From assembly GCA_030605045.1 (NCBI GenBank), contig JAUWBK010000079.1:1-5936 (forward strand): a stretch of DNA of 5,936 bases, read 5' to 3'. The position numbers and the translations under genes are program-made. The DNA comes from Dehalococcoidia bacterium (GTDB lineage: Bacteria > Chloroflexota > Dehalococcoidia > Dehalococcoidales > RBG-16-60-22). This document shows positions 1-5,683 of this stretch, one piece after another. Below the pieces are notes generated by a model. That model saw nothing but the letters and a program-made list of their open reading frames with translations. It did no database searches and was not told where the DNA came from. Position 1 is the stretch's first letter. Every line of letters starts with the position of its first letter.

Positions 1-46
1 CAAGCAGAACCGGGACATGGCTAGAGGTTGACATGCTTGGATTCAT
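1..46 (-). CDS. rsmH: RsmH (MraW) 16S rRNA m4C1402 methyltransferase, N-terminal fragment
   Basis: Partial gene leaving the window on the left. Reading the minus strand from the ATG at 46-44 gives M-N-P-S-M-S-T-S-S-H-V-P-V-L-L. The HVPVLL string is the typical N-terminal signature of RsmH, the SAM-dependent enzyme that N4-methylates C1402 of 16S rRNA. The ATG shares one base with the mraZ stop codon (TGATG), so the two genes are probably translationally coupled. A purine-rich AGAGAGG (52-58) lies 5 bases upstream and supports this start over the internal ATG at 34-32, which has no Shine-Dalgarno. The mraZ-rsmH order is the canonical beginning of the dcw cluster, which strengthens the call despite only 15 visible codons. 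The catalytic domain is outside the window. Confidence 0.85.
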   Translation of the reverse strand, partial: MNPSMSTSSHVPVLL

Positions 47-474
47 CAGTGCCTCTCTAAGCTTTCTATGATTTGCCAGGCCTGCTCCTGGCTAATCGCC
101 TTCTCCTCTTCCCAAAGGACCTGGTTCCAGATTTCAAGATAAGTATTAGCTCCAGCGATAACTACATCCTCAACAATCTCAGCATACTCTCGAAGTGGTA
201 CTGGTAGGGCCACCCTACCCTGACCATCCATATAGACACTAAAGGCAGTGGCAAAAATCGCCCGATTTAGCCTTCTCAGTTTCTCCTTAGGCGTTAGTGA
301 ACCGCCGGTAAGGGTGCCTGCCAGCTTCTTCCACTCAGCTACTGGATAGACGTTAATGCACTTCTCCGCCCCGGGCGATAATACCACTCCGTCTTTAAGT
401 TCCTTTCGGAACCGGGGTGGCAGCGGCACTCTACCTTTTTCGTCAATCTTATAGTTAAATTCACCGAAAAACAT
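46..474 (-). CDS. mraZ: MraZ transcriptional regulator of the dcw cluster
   Basis: Complete 142-residue protein, the usual length for MraZ. It has two tandem SpoVT/AbrB-like MraZ domains. The first carries the D-x-x-G-R signature at residues 11-15 (DEKGR, followed by VPLPPRFR). The second carries it at 83-87 (DGQGR, followed by VALPVPLR). In known members the protein forms a ring-shaped oligomer, binds direct repeats in its own promoter and represses the dcw operon. The start is the ATG at 474-472, preceded by GAGGGT (481-486) at good spacing, and the N-terminus MFFGEF is typical of the family. The stop overlaps the rsmH start by one base. Its own promoter and a four-copy operator-like repeat lie directly upstream, which fits autoregulation. 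No key residue appears to be missing. Confidence 0.96.
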   Translation of the reverse strand: MFFGEFNYKIDEKGRVPLPPRFRKELKDGVVLSPGAEKCINVYPVAEWKKLAGTLTGGSLTPKEKLRRLNRAIFATAFSVYMDGQGRVALPVPLREYAEIVEDVVIAGANTYLEIWNQVLWEEEKAISQEQAWQIIESLERH

Positions 475-489
475 TGTCTAACCCTCAGC

Positions 490-529
490 TAGTCCCCATT
501 TTCACCCACAATTCACCACTTTTCGCCAT
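490..529 (-). promoter_or_regulatory. MraZ box array: four 10-bp direct repeats
   Basis: On the minus strand four 10-bp units follow one another without interruption: ATGGCGAAAA (529-520), GTGGTGAATT (519-510), GTGGGTGAAA (509-500) and ATGGGGACTA (499-490). The shared core is (A/G)TGG, with purine-rich spacers, and it recurs at exactly one helical turn. MraZ proteins are known to bind TGGG-type or GTG-type direct repeats with a 10-bp period in front of mraZ. The array begins at the base after the -10 hexamer and runs through the predicted transcription start into the leader, so bound MraZ should block initiation. Seen: the repeats. Inferred: MraZ binding. Confidence 0.82.
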
Positions 530-558
530 TTTATAACACGATTACCCCCATTTGTCAA
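530..558 (-). promoter_or_regulatory. Sigma70-type promoter of mraZ
   Basis: On the minus strand a perfect -35 TTGACA (558-553) is separated by 17 bases from a -10 TATAAA (535-530). The -10 is preceded by TGT, which forms an extended -10 (TGn). Predicted transcription starts near 523, giving a leader of about 50 nt before the mraZ ATG. An AT-rich tract directly upstream of the -35 could act as an UP element. This is the strongest promoter match in the window. Confidence 0.85.
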
Positions 559-560
559 GT

Positions 561-597
561 CTTTTACTAAAATTTTGTTAAAATTTTTTAAAAATCA
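561..597. promoter_or_regulatory. AT-rich tract between the divergent promoters
   Basis: A nearly pure A/T stretch lies between the -35 of mraZ (553-558) and the proposed -35 of mog (604-609). It contains two copies of TAAAATTTT (568-576 and 579-587) spaced 11 bp apart, close to one helical turn. Phased A-tracts of this kind tend to bend DNA and can serve as UP elements for RNA polymerase alpha subunits. Because it abuts both -35 elements it could serve both promoters. The function is inferred; the composition and phasing are seen. Confidence 0.45.
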
Positions 598-603
598 CCC
601 GAT

Positions 604-632
604 TTGGCGATATAGCTCAGATATGGTAAAAT
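604..632 (+). promoter_or_regulatory. Candidate promoter of the mog-trmD-rplS-priA-def unit
   Basis: TTGGCG (604-609) and TAAAAT (627-632) are separated by 17 bases. They match the sigma70 consensus hexamers at 4 of 6 and 5 of 6 positions. A TGG precedes the -10, so it also has an extended -10 feature. The predicted start near 639 gives a short leader of about 20 nt, containing the mog ribosome binding site (AAAGG, 648-652, 7 bases before the ATG). Confidence 0.6.
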
Positions 633-659
633 AGAATTTGTTTCAAGAAAGGCACCAGA

Positions 660-1145
660 ATGCTCAATGTCGGCATACTCACCATCAGTGATAAGGGAGC
701 GCAAGGTCAGCGCCATGATGAAAGCGGTAAGGTAATTAGGGACAAACTTTCGCTTTTCGATAGTCAAGTCATTAAGTACGAGATTATTCCGGATGAGATG
801 GAAGTTATTAGCCACAGGCTTGCTGCGTGGGCTGACGAAGGCGATACCGATGTCATTTTAACTACCGGTGGTACCGGATTGAGTCAGCGTGATGTTACCC
901 CGGAAGCAACTCTTGCAATCGTGGGCAAGGTGGTGCCTGGTATTACGGAAGCAATGAGAGCCAAATCGCTGAACCAAACACCGATGGCCATGCTAAGTCG
1001 AGCTACGGCTGGGGTCCGGAGAAAATGCCTAATTATCAACTTGCCCGGCAGCCCTAAAGCAGTTAGTGAGTGTCTCGAGGTTATACTGCCGGCGATTCCC
1101 CATGCGGTCGAAATTATTAAAGGAGTAGTAACTGAGCATTCTTAG
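660..1145 (+). CDS. mog: Molybdopterin adenylyltransferase (MogA/MoaB family)
   Basis: 161-residue single-domain protein of the MoaB/Mog (MoCF_biosynth) family. In molybdenum cofactor synthesis these cytosolic enzymes adenylate molybdopterin before metal insertion. The N-terminal strand ends in ISDKG (residues 9-13). The nucleotide/pterin loop TTGGTG lies at 68-73 and is followed by RDVTPEA (77-83). PGSPKAV (129-135) is the C-terminal signature. By alignment from memory with E. coli MogA, the essential Asp49 and Asp82 correspond to Asp45 (in IPDE) and Asp78 (in RDVTPEA), and both are present. At 161 residues it is shorter than E. coli MogA (195) and nearer the MoaB-type length, so mog versus moaB naming is open. 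It is first in the rightward gene run, 20 bases before trmD. No other cofactor gene is visible nearby, which is an unusual place for it. Confidence 0.9.
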   Translation: MLNVGILTISDKGAQGQRHDESGKVIRDKLSLFDSQVIKYEIIPDEMEVISHRLAAWADEGDTDVILTTGGTGLSQRDVTPEATLAIVGKVVPGITEAMRAKSLNQTPMAMLSRATAGVRRKCLIINLPGSPKAVSECLEVILPAIPHAVEIIKGVVTEHS

Positions 1146-1165
1146 AAAGGGGTAGGGACTAGTTG

Positions 1166-1954
1166 ATGCGTATTGATGTTTTGACGCTATTTCCCCAGAT
1201 GTTCGAAGTCCCGTTTAGCTTCGGTATTTTCAAACGGGCGATTGACCATAAGCTGGTCAGTACTAACCTGCATAATATCCGAGACTATACTCGTGACAAA
1301 CATCATACCGTTGATGGCTACCCTTATGGTGGTGGTTCCGGCATGGTACATAAGCCTGAACCTATCTTTGAGGCTGTAGAGGCAATTAAATCTGACATTT
1401 GTGCTAAAGAGAAGACTAGTGCATTACCAATTATTCTGCTTACTCCACAGGGACGCCCCTTTTCCCAGCCGATTGCGCAAGAGCTATCAAGATATAGTCA
1501 CCTAATCCTGATTTGTGGTCACTCTGAAGGAGTTGATGAGCGGGTCCGCGAGCACCTGGTTACCGATGAGATTAGCATTGGTGATTATGTCCTTACTGGC
1601 GGCGAGCTTCCCACCATGGTGGTTATAGATGCCATAATCAGGCTACTGCCCGGGGTTCTTGGGTCAGAGGAATCACCGCTAAATGAGTCCCATGCCAATG
1701 GCTTATTGGAATACCCCCAATACACCCGCCCGGCAGTATTCCGAGGTTGGTCGGTACCCGAGGTTTTACTCTCTGGAAACCACGCTCAAATTGCCAAGTG
1801 GCGCCGTGAGCAGATTATTCGGCGCACCCTAGAACGCCGCCCGGAACTGTTAGACAAAACTGACCTATGTTTAGAAGAAAAGCAATTGGTAGAACGTTTA
1901 ACGTCATCCCCGAAAGAATCTCGGCCTAGTTTTGACAAGGAGTCTAGAGAATGA
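1166..1954 (+). CDS. trmD: TrmD tRNA (guanine37-N1)-methyltransferase
   Basis: 262-residue SPOUT methyltransferase that makes m1G37 in tRNAs reading CNN and some GNN codons, preventing +1 frameshifting. Family signatures, numbered from the ATG, are YGGGSGM (54-60), the trefoil-knot loop CGHSEGVDERV (117-127), SIGDYVLTGGELP (137-149), QYTRP (185-189) and LLSGNH (201-206). The length is close to that of E. coli TrmD (255). An in-frame TTG lies one codon earlier (1163). I chose the ATG at 1166 because AGGGA (1154-1158) is 7 bases from it and only 4 from the TTG. Two active-site positions look unusual: E. coli catalytic Asp169 aligns with Glu174, and Tyr115 with Ser120. Arg154 is kept as Arg159. 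The stop overlaps the rplS start as ATGA, so the two are probably coupled. The neighbouring rpsP and rimM of the classical operon are absent. Confidence 0.97.
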   Translation: MRIDVLTLFPQMFEVPFSFGIFKRAIDHKLVSTNLHNIRDYTRDKHHTVDGYPYGGGSGMVHKPEPIFEAVEAIKSDICAKEKTSALPIILLTPQGRPFSQPIAQELSRYSHLILICGHSEGVDERVREHLVTDEISIGDYVLTGGELPTMVVIDAIIRLLPGVLGSEESPLNESHANGLLEYPQYTRPAVFRGWSVPEVLLSGNHAQIAKWRREQIIRRTLERRPELLDKTDLCLEEKQLVERLTSSPKESRPSFDKESRE

Positions 1955-2568
1955 ATGTGGCATCATTAATCAAAGTCAAAACAAATCCCAAAATTCCTGA
2001 TATTGCCCCCGGTGACACGGTAAGGGTCAGCATTAAGGTTATCGAAGGTGGCAAGGAGCGTCTGCAACCATTTCAGGGGGTGGTCATCAAGCTGCAACGT
2101 GGTGGAATTGGTGCCAGCTTTACGGTAAGACGCATTGCTTATGGCGTCGGTGTCGAGCGCACCTTCCCCCTATATTCACCACGTGTCGAAAAAGTGGAAG
2201 TAATACGGCACGGGAAAGTACGCCGGGCCAAACTTTATTACCTGCGTGGGCGCAGCGGTAAGGCAGCCCGCATTAAGGAAAGACGTGTGGACAAGGAAAA
2301 GAAACTGGCACAAGCTCAAATCGAACCAGAACCGGTACCAGTTCAAGAGGAAATAGTTCAAGAAGAGCCAGAAGCGCTACAAACTCAAGAAGAGTTAGTT
2401 CAAGAGGAACCAGAAATGGCGCAAGCCCAAGAGGAGCCAGTTCAGGAAGAACCGGAAGCAGCGCAAGCGCAAGATGAGTCAGTTCAAGAAGAACCGGAAG
2501 TAACACAAGTTCAGGAAGAGCAAGAAAAAGTACAATCTGAGGAAGAACCGGAAAATAAGCCAGAATAA
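1951..2568 (+). CDS. rplS: 50S ribosomal protein L19 with long acidic repeat tail
   Basis: 205 residues, against about 115 for a typical L19. Residues 1-115 are a normal L19: an N-terminal helix, PGDTVRVSIKV (20-30), the FQGVVI strand (41-46), SFTVRRIAYGVGVERTFP (56-73) and the basic C-terminus YYLRGRSGKAARIKER (96-111). L19 sits at the 30S-50S interface. Residues from about 120 onward are rich in Glu, Gln, Pro and Val, almost free of Lys/Arg, and contain four copies of a 14-residue unit beginning VQEEPE (136-191). The tail is predicted to be disordered. It is in frame, ends in a normal stop, and shows synonymous variation between units, so it does not look like a sequencing artefact. The start ATG overlaps the trmD stop and is served by AAGGAG (1937-1942), 8 bases upstream inside trmD. 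The role of the tail is unknown. Confidence 0.96.
   Translation: MNVASLIKVKTNPKIPDIAPGDTVRVSIKVIEGGKERLQPFQGVVIKLQRGGIGASFTVRRIAYGVGVERTFPLYSPRVEKVEVIRHGKVRRAKLYYLRGRSGKAARIKERRVDKEKKLAQAQIEPEPVPVQEEIVQEEPEALQTQEELVQEEPEMAQAQEEPVQEEPEAAQAQDESVQEEPEVTQVQEEQEKVQSEEEPENKPE
2356..2523 (+). repeat. 42-bp coding tandem repeat, four units, in rplS
   Basis: Four consecutive 42-bp units start at 2356, 2398, 2440 and 2482. They encode 14-residue units VQEEPEALQTQEEL, VQEEPEMAQAQEEP, VQEEPEAAQAQDES and VQEEPEVTQVQEEQ. The hexapeptide VQEEPE is invariant, but its codons differ between units (CAA/CAG, GAA/GAG, CCA/CCG). This suggests old duplications kept at the protein level rather than a recent slippage event. 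A partial unit (VQEEI, 2341-2355) precedes the array, and a degenerate EEPE-containing remnant follows it. Confidence 0.9.
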
Positions 2569-2655
2569 TTATCTACTGGTGCCACTACGCTACTAAAACG
2601 CCACTTATCATAACGCTGGACAAAATTGGAGTCGAGAAAGCGGCTGGAGCCTAGG
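2569..2655 (+). other. rplS-priA spacer, no convincing element
   Basis: This 87-base gap is the longest inside the rightward gene run. I looked for a hairpin with a T-tract and for a well-spaced -35/-10 pair and found neither. Its last bases hold the priA ribosome binding site GGAG (2646-2649). The genes on either side are therefore probably cotranscribed, though a weak internal promoter cannot be ruled out. Confidence 0.5.
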
Positions 2656-5091
2656 ATGAGATATGCTGAGGTCAGTGTTAATTCGCCGGTAGCCCAGCGC
2701 CAGACCTTCAGCTATGCCATACCCTCTGGTTTAAGCGTTGAGGTCGGGCAAGCAGTATGGGTCCCCTTCGGCGAAAAAATACTCCAAGGTATTGTCTTGG
2801 AATTAAGCCCCCACCCCGCAGTGGAGGAAACCAGAGAAATAATCGATGTTATTGAGCTCCACCCATTATTATCCCCAGCCCAGGTAATGTTGGCTCGCTG
2901 GATAAGTGAGCACTATCTCTCACCCCTTTTTGACGCCGTGGCCCTGATGTTACCGCCAGGATTTGAGCGGAAAGCGCTTACCTTTATCTCGATGACCCCA
3001 AACCCCGACGCCCATACCCTGTCTTCTCTTCCCCCAGCACAGAAGCAGGTCTTTGAGTTAGTCCGAAAACTGGACAACATCAGTCTGAAGGAACTGGAGA
3101 AGAGATTGGGTAAAAAGAAAGCCCAAGCTATCGTCTCCCAACTGGTAGGACGAGGACTTGCTGTTAGACGCTATGAGCTAGAACCAGTTAAGATCAGTCC
3201 CAAAAGAGTACCTTACCTGCGTCTAAATGTTACCGCCAGCCAAGCCCGAGAGATGGCAGCTAAGCTACGAGAAAAAAGAGCTATCAAACAGGCTACTCTC
3301 CTTAATTTCCTAGCTCAGCAGTCCGAACCAGTACTCTGGACTGAATCTAGACAGAGCACAAGTAGTGACAAAGCGGTGGCTGAGGCACTAATCGGTAAAG
3401 GTTTAGTCGCCTGGCAACAGATTGAAATAAAACGTGAGCCGATTTCCTATCAAAATATTACTCTATCCTCGCCATTAAAACTGACGGCTGCCCAGGAAGC
3501 AGCCTTTAATTCCATCAAAGATGCAATCCACGGAACAAAGGCACAGCCAAAGGTTTTCCTGCTTCACGGGGTTACCGGCAGTGGTAAGACAGAGATATAT
3601 CTGCAGGCACTGGCTGAGACAGTAAAGTTAGGCAAGCGAGGTATTGCCCTAGTTCCCGAAATTGCCCTCACCCCACAGACGATAGAGCGATTTGCTTCAC
3701 GTTTTCCTCATAAGGTAGCGGTCCTCCACAGCCAGCTCTCGCCGGGGGAGCAGTTCGATGAGTGGCAAAGAATCAAGGATGGGGAATTTGATGTTGTCAT
3801 TGGCCCCAGAAGTGCTCTTTTCGCCCCTCAACCGAAACTGGGGCTCATCGTTATCGATGAGGAACACGAATGGACCTATAAACAACCGGATAAATCACCC
3901 CGTTACCACGCCCGTAATGTGGCCATAAAATTGGCTGAATTAACCGGGGCGGTAGTTATTCTGGGCAGTGCCACTCCTGATATCGAGACCTTTTACCATG
4001 CCCAAAATGGAAACTATCACTTGTTACAGCTTCCGGAACGAGTTGTCCCCGTTGAGAAATCACCCCTGCCCCAGGTTGAGGTGGTTAATCTCAAGGAAGA
4101 ACTTAAGGCAGGAAACCGGAGCATTTTCAGCCGCTCTTTAACCCAGGCTATCACCAAAGCGGTGGCTGGCGGAGAGCAAGTGATTTTATTCCTTAATCGA
4201 AGAGGCGGCGCTACCTTTATCCAATGTCGTAGCTGTGGGTTCGTGCTCCGTTGCCGGCGCTGCGAGGTCTCTCTGACTCACCATTTTGCTGAAGACACCT
4301 TAGTCTGCCACCAGTGTAACTACAAAACCCCGCTACCGCAGAATTGCCCCCGGTGCTCTAGCCACCAGATAAAATCTTTAGGCATTGGCACCCAAAAGCT
4401 AGAACAAGAAGCAGGCTATTCTTTCCCTGAGGCTCGGATGCTACGTTGGGATAGTGATATGACTAAGCGCAAGGAATCACATGAGGCAATACTGAGTAAA
4501 TTCCGTGCCCACCAAGCCGATATTCTTATTGGCACGCAAATGGTAGCCAAGGGATTGGATTTGCCCCGAGTAACCCTGGTGGGAGTGATTAGCGCTGATA
4601 CCAGTTTAAGCCTGCCCGACTTCCGCGCCGGGGAGAGGACTTTTCAGCTCCTGAGTCAGGTGGCCGGGAGAGCAGGGCGTGGTCCTCTAGGTGGACAGGC
4701 CATCATCCAGACCTTTTCCCCAGAACACTACGCCATTCAGGCAGCGGCGAAACATGATTATGCCTCTTTCTACGACAAGGAAATTAACTATCGACGTCAG
4801 CTGCGTAATCCTCCTTTCACTCAACTAGCGCTGCTGACTTATAGCCACACCAACGATGCTCTTTGCCAGCGAGAGGCGGAAAGAGTAAGAAACCAGCTTA
4901 TTGCCGAAAGAGATGCCAAGGGAATAGCTGACCTCAATCTAATTGGTCCGGCACCAGCATTTATTCACCGGCTACGGGGTAGGTTTCGCTGGCAGCTCAT
5001 ACTCCGCGGCACTGACATCCCCACTTTTCTGTCACCAATTGCCTTTCCCCAAGGCTGGACGATAGACATTGACCCGGTAAGCCTGCTCTAG
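2656..5091 (+). CDS. priA: PriA primosomal replication restart helicase (3'-5')
   Basis: 811-residue superfamily 2 helicase that recognises stalled forks and reloads the replicative helicase. Numbering is from the ATG. An N-terminal 3'-end-binding domain begins at YAEVSVN. The ATPase core has Walker A GVTGSGKTE (305-313), PEIALTPQ (334-341), GPRSALFAP (383-391), Walker B DEEH (401-404) and motif III GSATPD (437-442). The zinc-binding insert carries eight cysteines between 524 and 567, in C-x2-C pairs as expected. GTQMVAKG (626-633) and the arginine-finger motif GRAGRG (671-676) follow. All catalytic motifs are intact. An upstream in-frame TTG (2626) would add ten residues. I prefer the ATG because GGAG lies 6 bases before it, the family normally starts just before this strand, and the TTG has no good Shine-Dalgarno. 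priA beside def is a common bacterial arrangement. Confidence 0.97.
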   Translation: MRYAEVSVNSPVAQRQTFSYAIPSGLSVEVGQAVWVPFGEKILQGIVLELSPHPAVEETREIIDVIELHPLLSPAQVMLARWISEHYLSPLFDAVALMLPPGFERKALTFISMTPNPDAHTLSSLPPAQKQVFELVRKLDNISLKELEKRLGKKKAQAIVSQLVGRGLAVRRYELEPVKISPKRVPYLRLNVTASQAREMAAKLREKRAIKQATLLNFLAQQSEPVLWTESRQSTSSDKAVAEALIGKGLVAWQQIEIKREPISYQNITLSSPLKLTAAQEAAFNSIKDAIHGTKAQPKVFLLHGVTGSGKTEIYLQALAETVKLGKRGIALVPEIALTPQTIERFASRFPHKVAVLHSQLSPGEQFDEWQRIKDGEFDVVIGPRSALFAPQPKLGLIVIDEEHEWTYKQPDKSPRYHARNVAIKLAELTGAVVILGSATPDIETFYHAQNGNYHLLQLPERVVPVEKSPLPQVEVVNLKEELKAGNRSIFSRSLTQAITKAVAGGEQVILFLNRRGGATFIQCRSCGFVLRCRRCEVSLTHHFAEDTLVCHQCNYKTPLPQNCPRCSSHQIKSLGIGTQKLEQEAGYSFPEARMLRWDSDMTKRKESHEAILSKFRAHQADILIGTQMVAKGLDLPRVTLVGVISADTSLSLPDFRAGERTFQLLSQVAGRAGRGPLGGQAIIQTFSPEHYAIQAAAKHDYASFYDKEINYRRQLRNPPFTQLALLTYSHTNDALCQREAERVRNQLIAERDAKGIADLNLIGPAPAFIHRLRGRFRWQLILRGTDIPTFLSPIAFPQGWTIDIDPVSLL

Positions 5092-5138
5092 TAAACTTTA
5101 AACGAATTGTAGTCTAGATTATTATTTCAGGAGATTAG

Positions 5139-5627
5139 ATGGCAGTCTTCCCGATTCATACTCTTCCTGACCCAGTACTGAAGCAGAAAGCAAAACGGGT
5201 CAGGACTATTGACCGCTCAATTAAGAAGCTAATACGCGATATGATTGAGACGCTGCACTCCGAACCCGGGCGAGTCGGATTAGCCGCACCACAGATAGGT
5301 GTCCCCTTGCGCGTCATTGTTATTGGCCTACCTGAAGAAGAAGACATCGCCATCATCAATCCAGAGATAGTTCGCCGAAGAGGCGAACGCCTGTTAGACG
5401 AAGGCTGTCTCAGTGTTCCCGGCTATTTTGGGCAAATTAAGCGTGCCGAAACAGTTACCATTAAAGGACGTGACCAAAACGGTAAGGAAATACGAATTAA
5501 GGCAGACGGACTTCTGGCGCAAGCCCTAGAGCACGAGATAGACCATCTCAACGGGGTTCTTTATCTTGACCATCTCGAAAGTATGGATCAGCTACGCAAG
5601 ATTGAGCCAGAAGAAACTCAGCTTTAA
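5139..5627 (+). CDS. def: Peptide deformylase
   Basis: 162-residue metalloenzyme that removes the N-formyl group from nascent proteins at the ribosome exit. The three family motifs are present. Motif 1 is VGLAAPQ (46-52), with Gln52 stabilising the transition state. Motif 2 is EGCLSVP (88-94), with metal ligand Cys90. Motif 3 is HEIDH (132-136), with ligands His132 and His136 and catalytic Glu133. The length is normal. One difference is Arg45 at the first position of motif 1 (GxGxAAPQ in most members), giving PGRVGLAAPQ. The start ATG has AGGAG (5129-5133) 5 bases upstream. It lies 47 bases after priA. The usual downstream partner fmt (formyl-transferase) is not here; instead a gene on the opposite strand converges on it. 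Confidence 0.97.
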   Translation: MAVFPIHTLPDPVLKQKAKRVRTIDRSIKKLIRDMIETLHSEPGRVGLAAPQIGVPLRVIVIGLPEEEDIAIINPEIVRRRGERLLDEGCLSVPGYFGQIKRAETVTIKGRDQNGKEIRIKADGLLAQALEHEIDHLNGVLYLDHLESMDQLRKIEPEETQL

Positions 5628-5628
5628 A

Positions 5629-5656
5629 GGCAGGCAAACTTTTCCCATTGCCTACC
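5629..5656 (-). terminator. Hairpin between convergent def and HTH gene, possible weak terminator
   Basis: GGCAGGCAA (5629-5637) faces TTGCCTACC (5648-5656) across a 10-base loop. Read as plus-strand RNA there is one C-A mismatch in nine positions, and no U-tract follows. Read as minus-strand RNA the mismatch becomes a G-U wobble, giving nine continuous pairs, and the hairpin is followed by UUUAAA. It is thus better placed to end the minus-strand HTH gene than def, but the short U-run makes it a weak candidate. The 56-base gap contains nothing else I can support. Confidence 0.4.
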
Positions 5657-5683
5657 ATTAGCGCCATCACAGACAACCAGTCT

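Noticed and set aside
606..657. tRNA-like string before mog: GGCGATATAGCTCAG resembles a tRNA 5' half, with a T-loop-like TTTCAAG and a CACCA downstream.
   Set aside because: Only about 52 bases separate the ends, the acceptor halves do not pair, the D stem has no partner, and no anticodon arm can be drawn. The segment is better explained as the mog promoter and leader.
588..815. Minus-strand open frame of 75 codons.
   Set aside because: It overlaps the mog start and promoter region antisense, resembles no known protein, and would read through well-supported mog codons.
2176..2361. Minus-strand open frame of 61 codons inside rplS.
   Set aside because: It is antisense to the conserved L19 core, with no ribosome binding site or recognisable domain.
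2273..2506. Leucine-rich minus-strand open frame of 77 codons that could suggest a membrane peptide.
   Set aside because: It is the antisense shadow of the Glu/Gln repeats of rplS; the complement of GAA/GAG and CAA codons gives Leu-rich translations.
2606..2611. TATCAT as a possible -10 element for a separate priA promoter.
   Set aside because: The position 17 bases upstream (CACTAC) does not resemble a -35, and no extended -10 is present.
3697..3885. Minus-strand open frame of 62 codons inside priA.
   Set aside because: It lies antisense to the PriA Walker B region and looks like a chance frame.
5092..5138. AT-rich priA-def gap as a possible promoter for def.
   Set aside because: No -35/-10 pair with acceptable spacing was found; the gap is short and fits cotranscription.
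5156..5359. Minus-strand open frame of 67 codons inside def.
   Set aside because: It is antisense to the conserved deformylase motif 1 region, with no homology I recognise.
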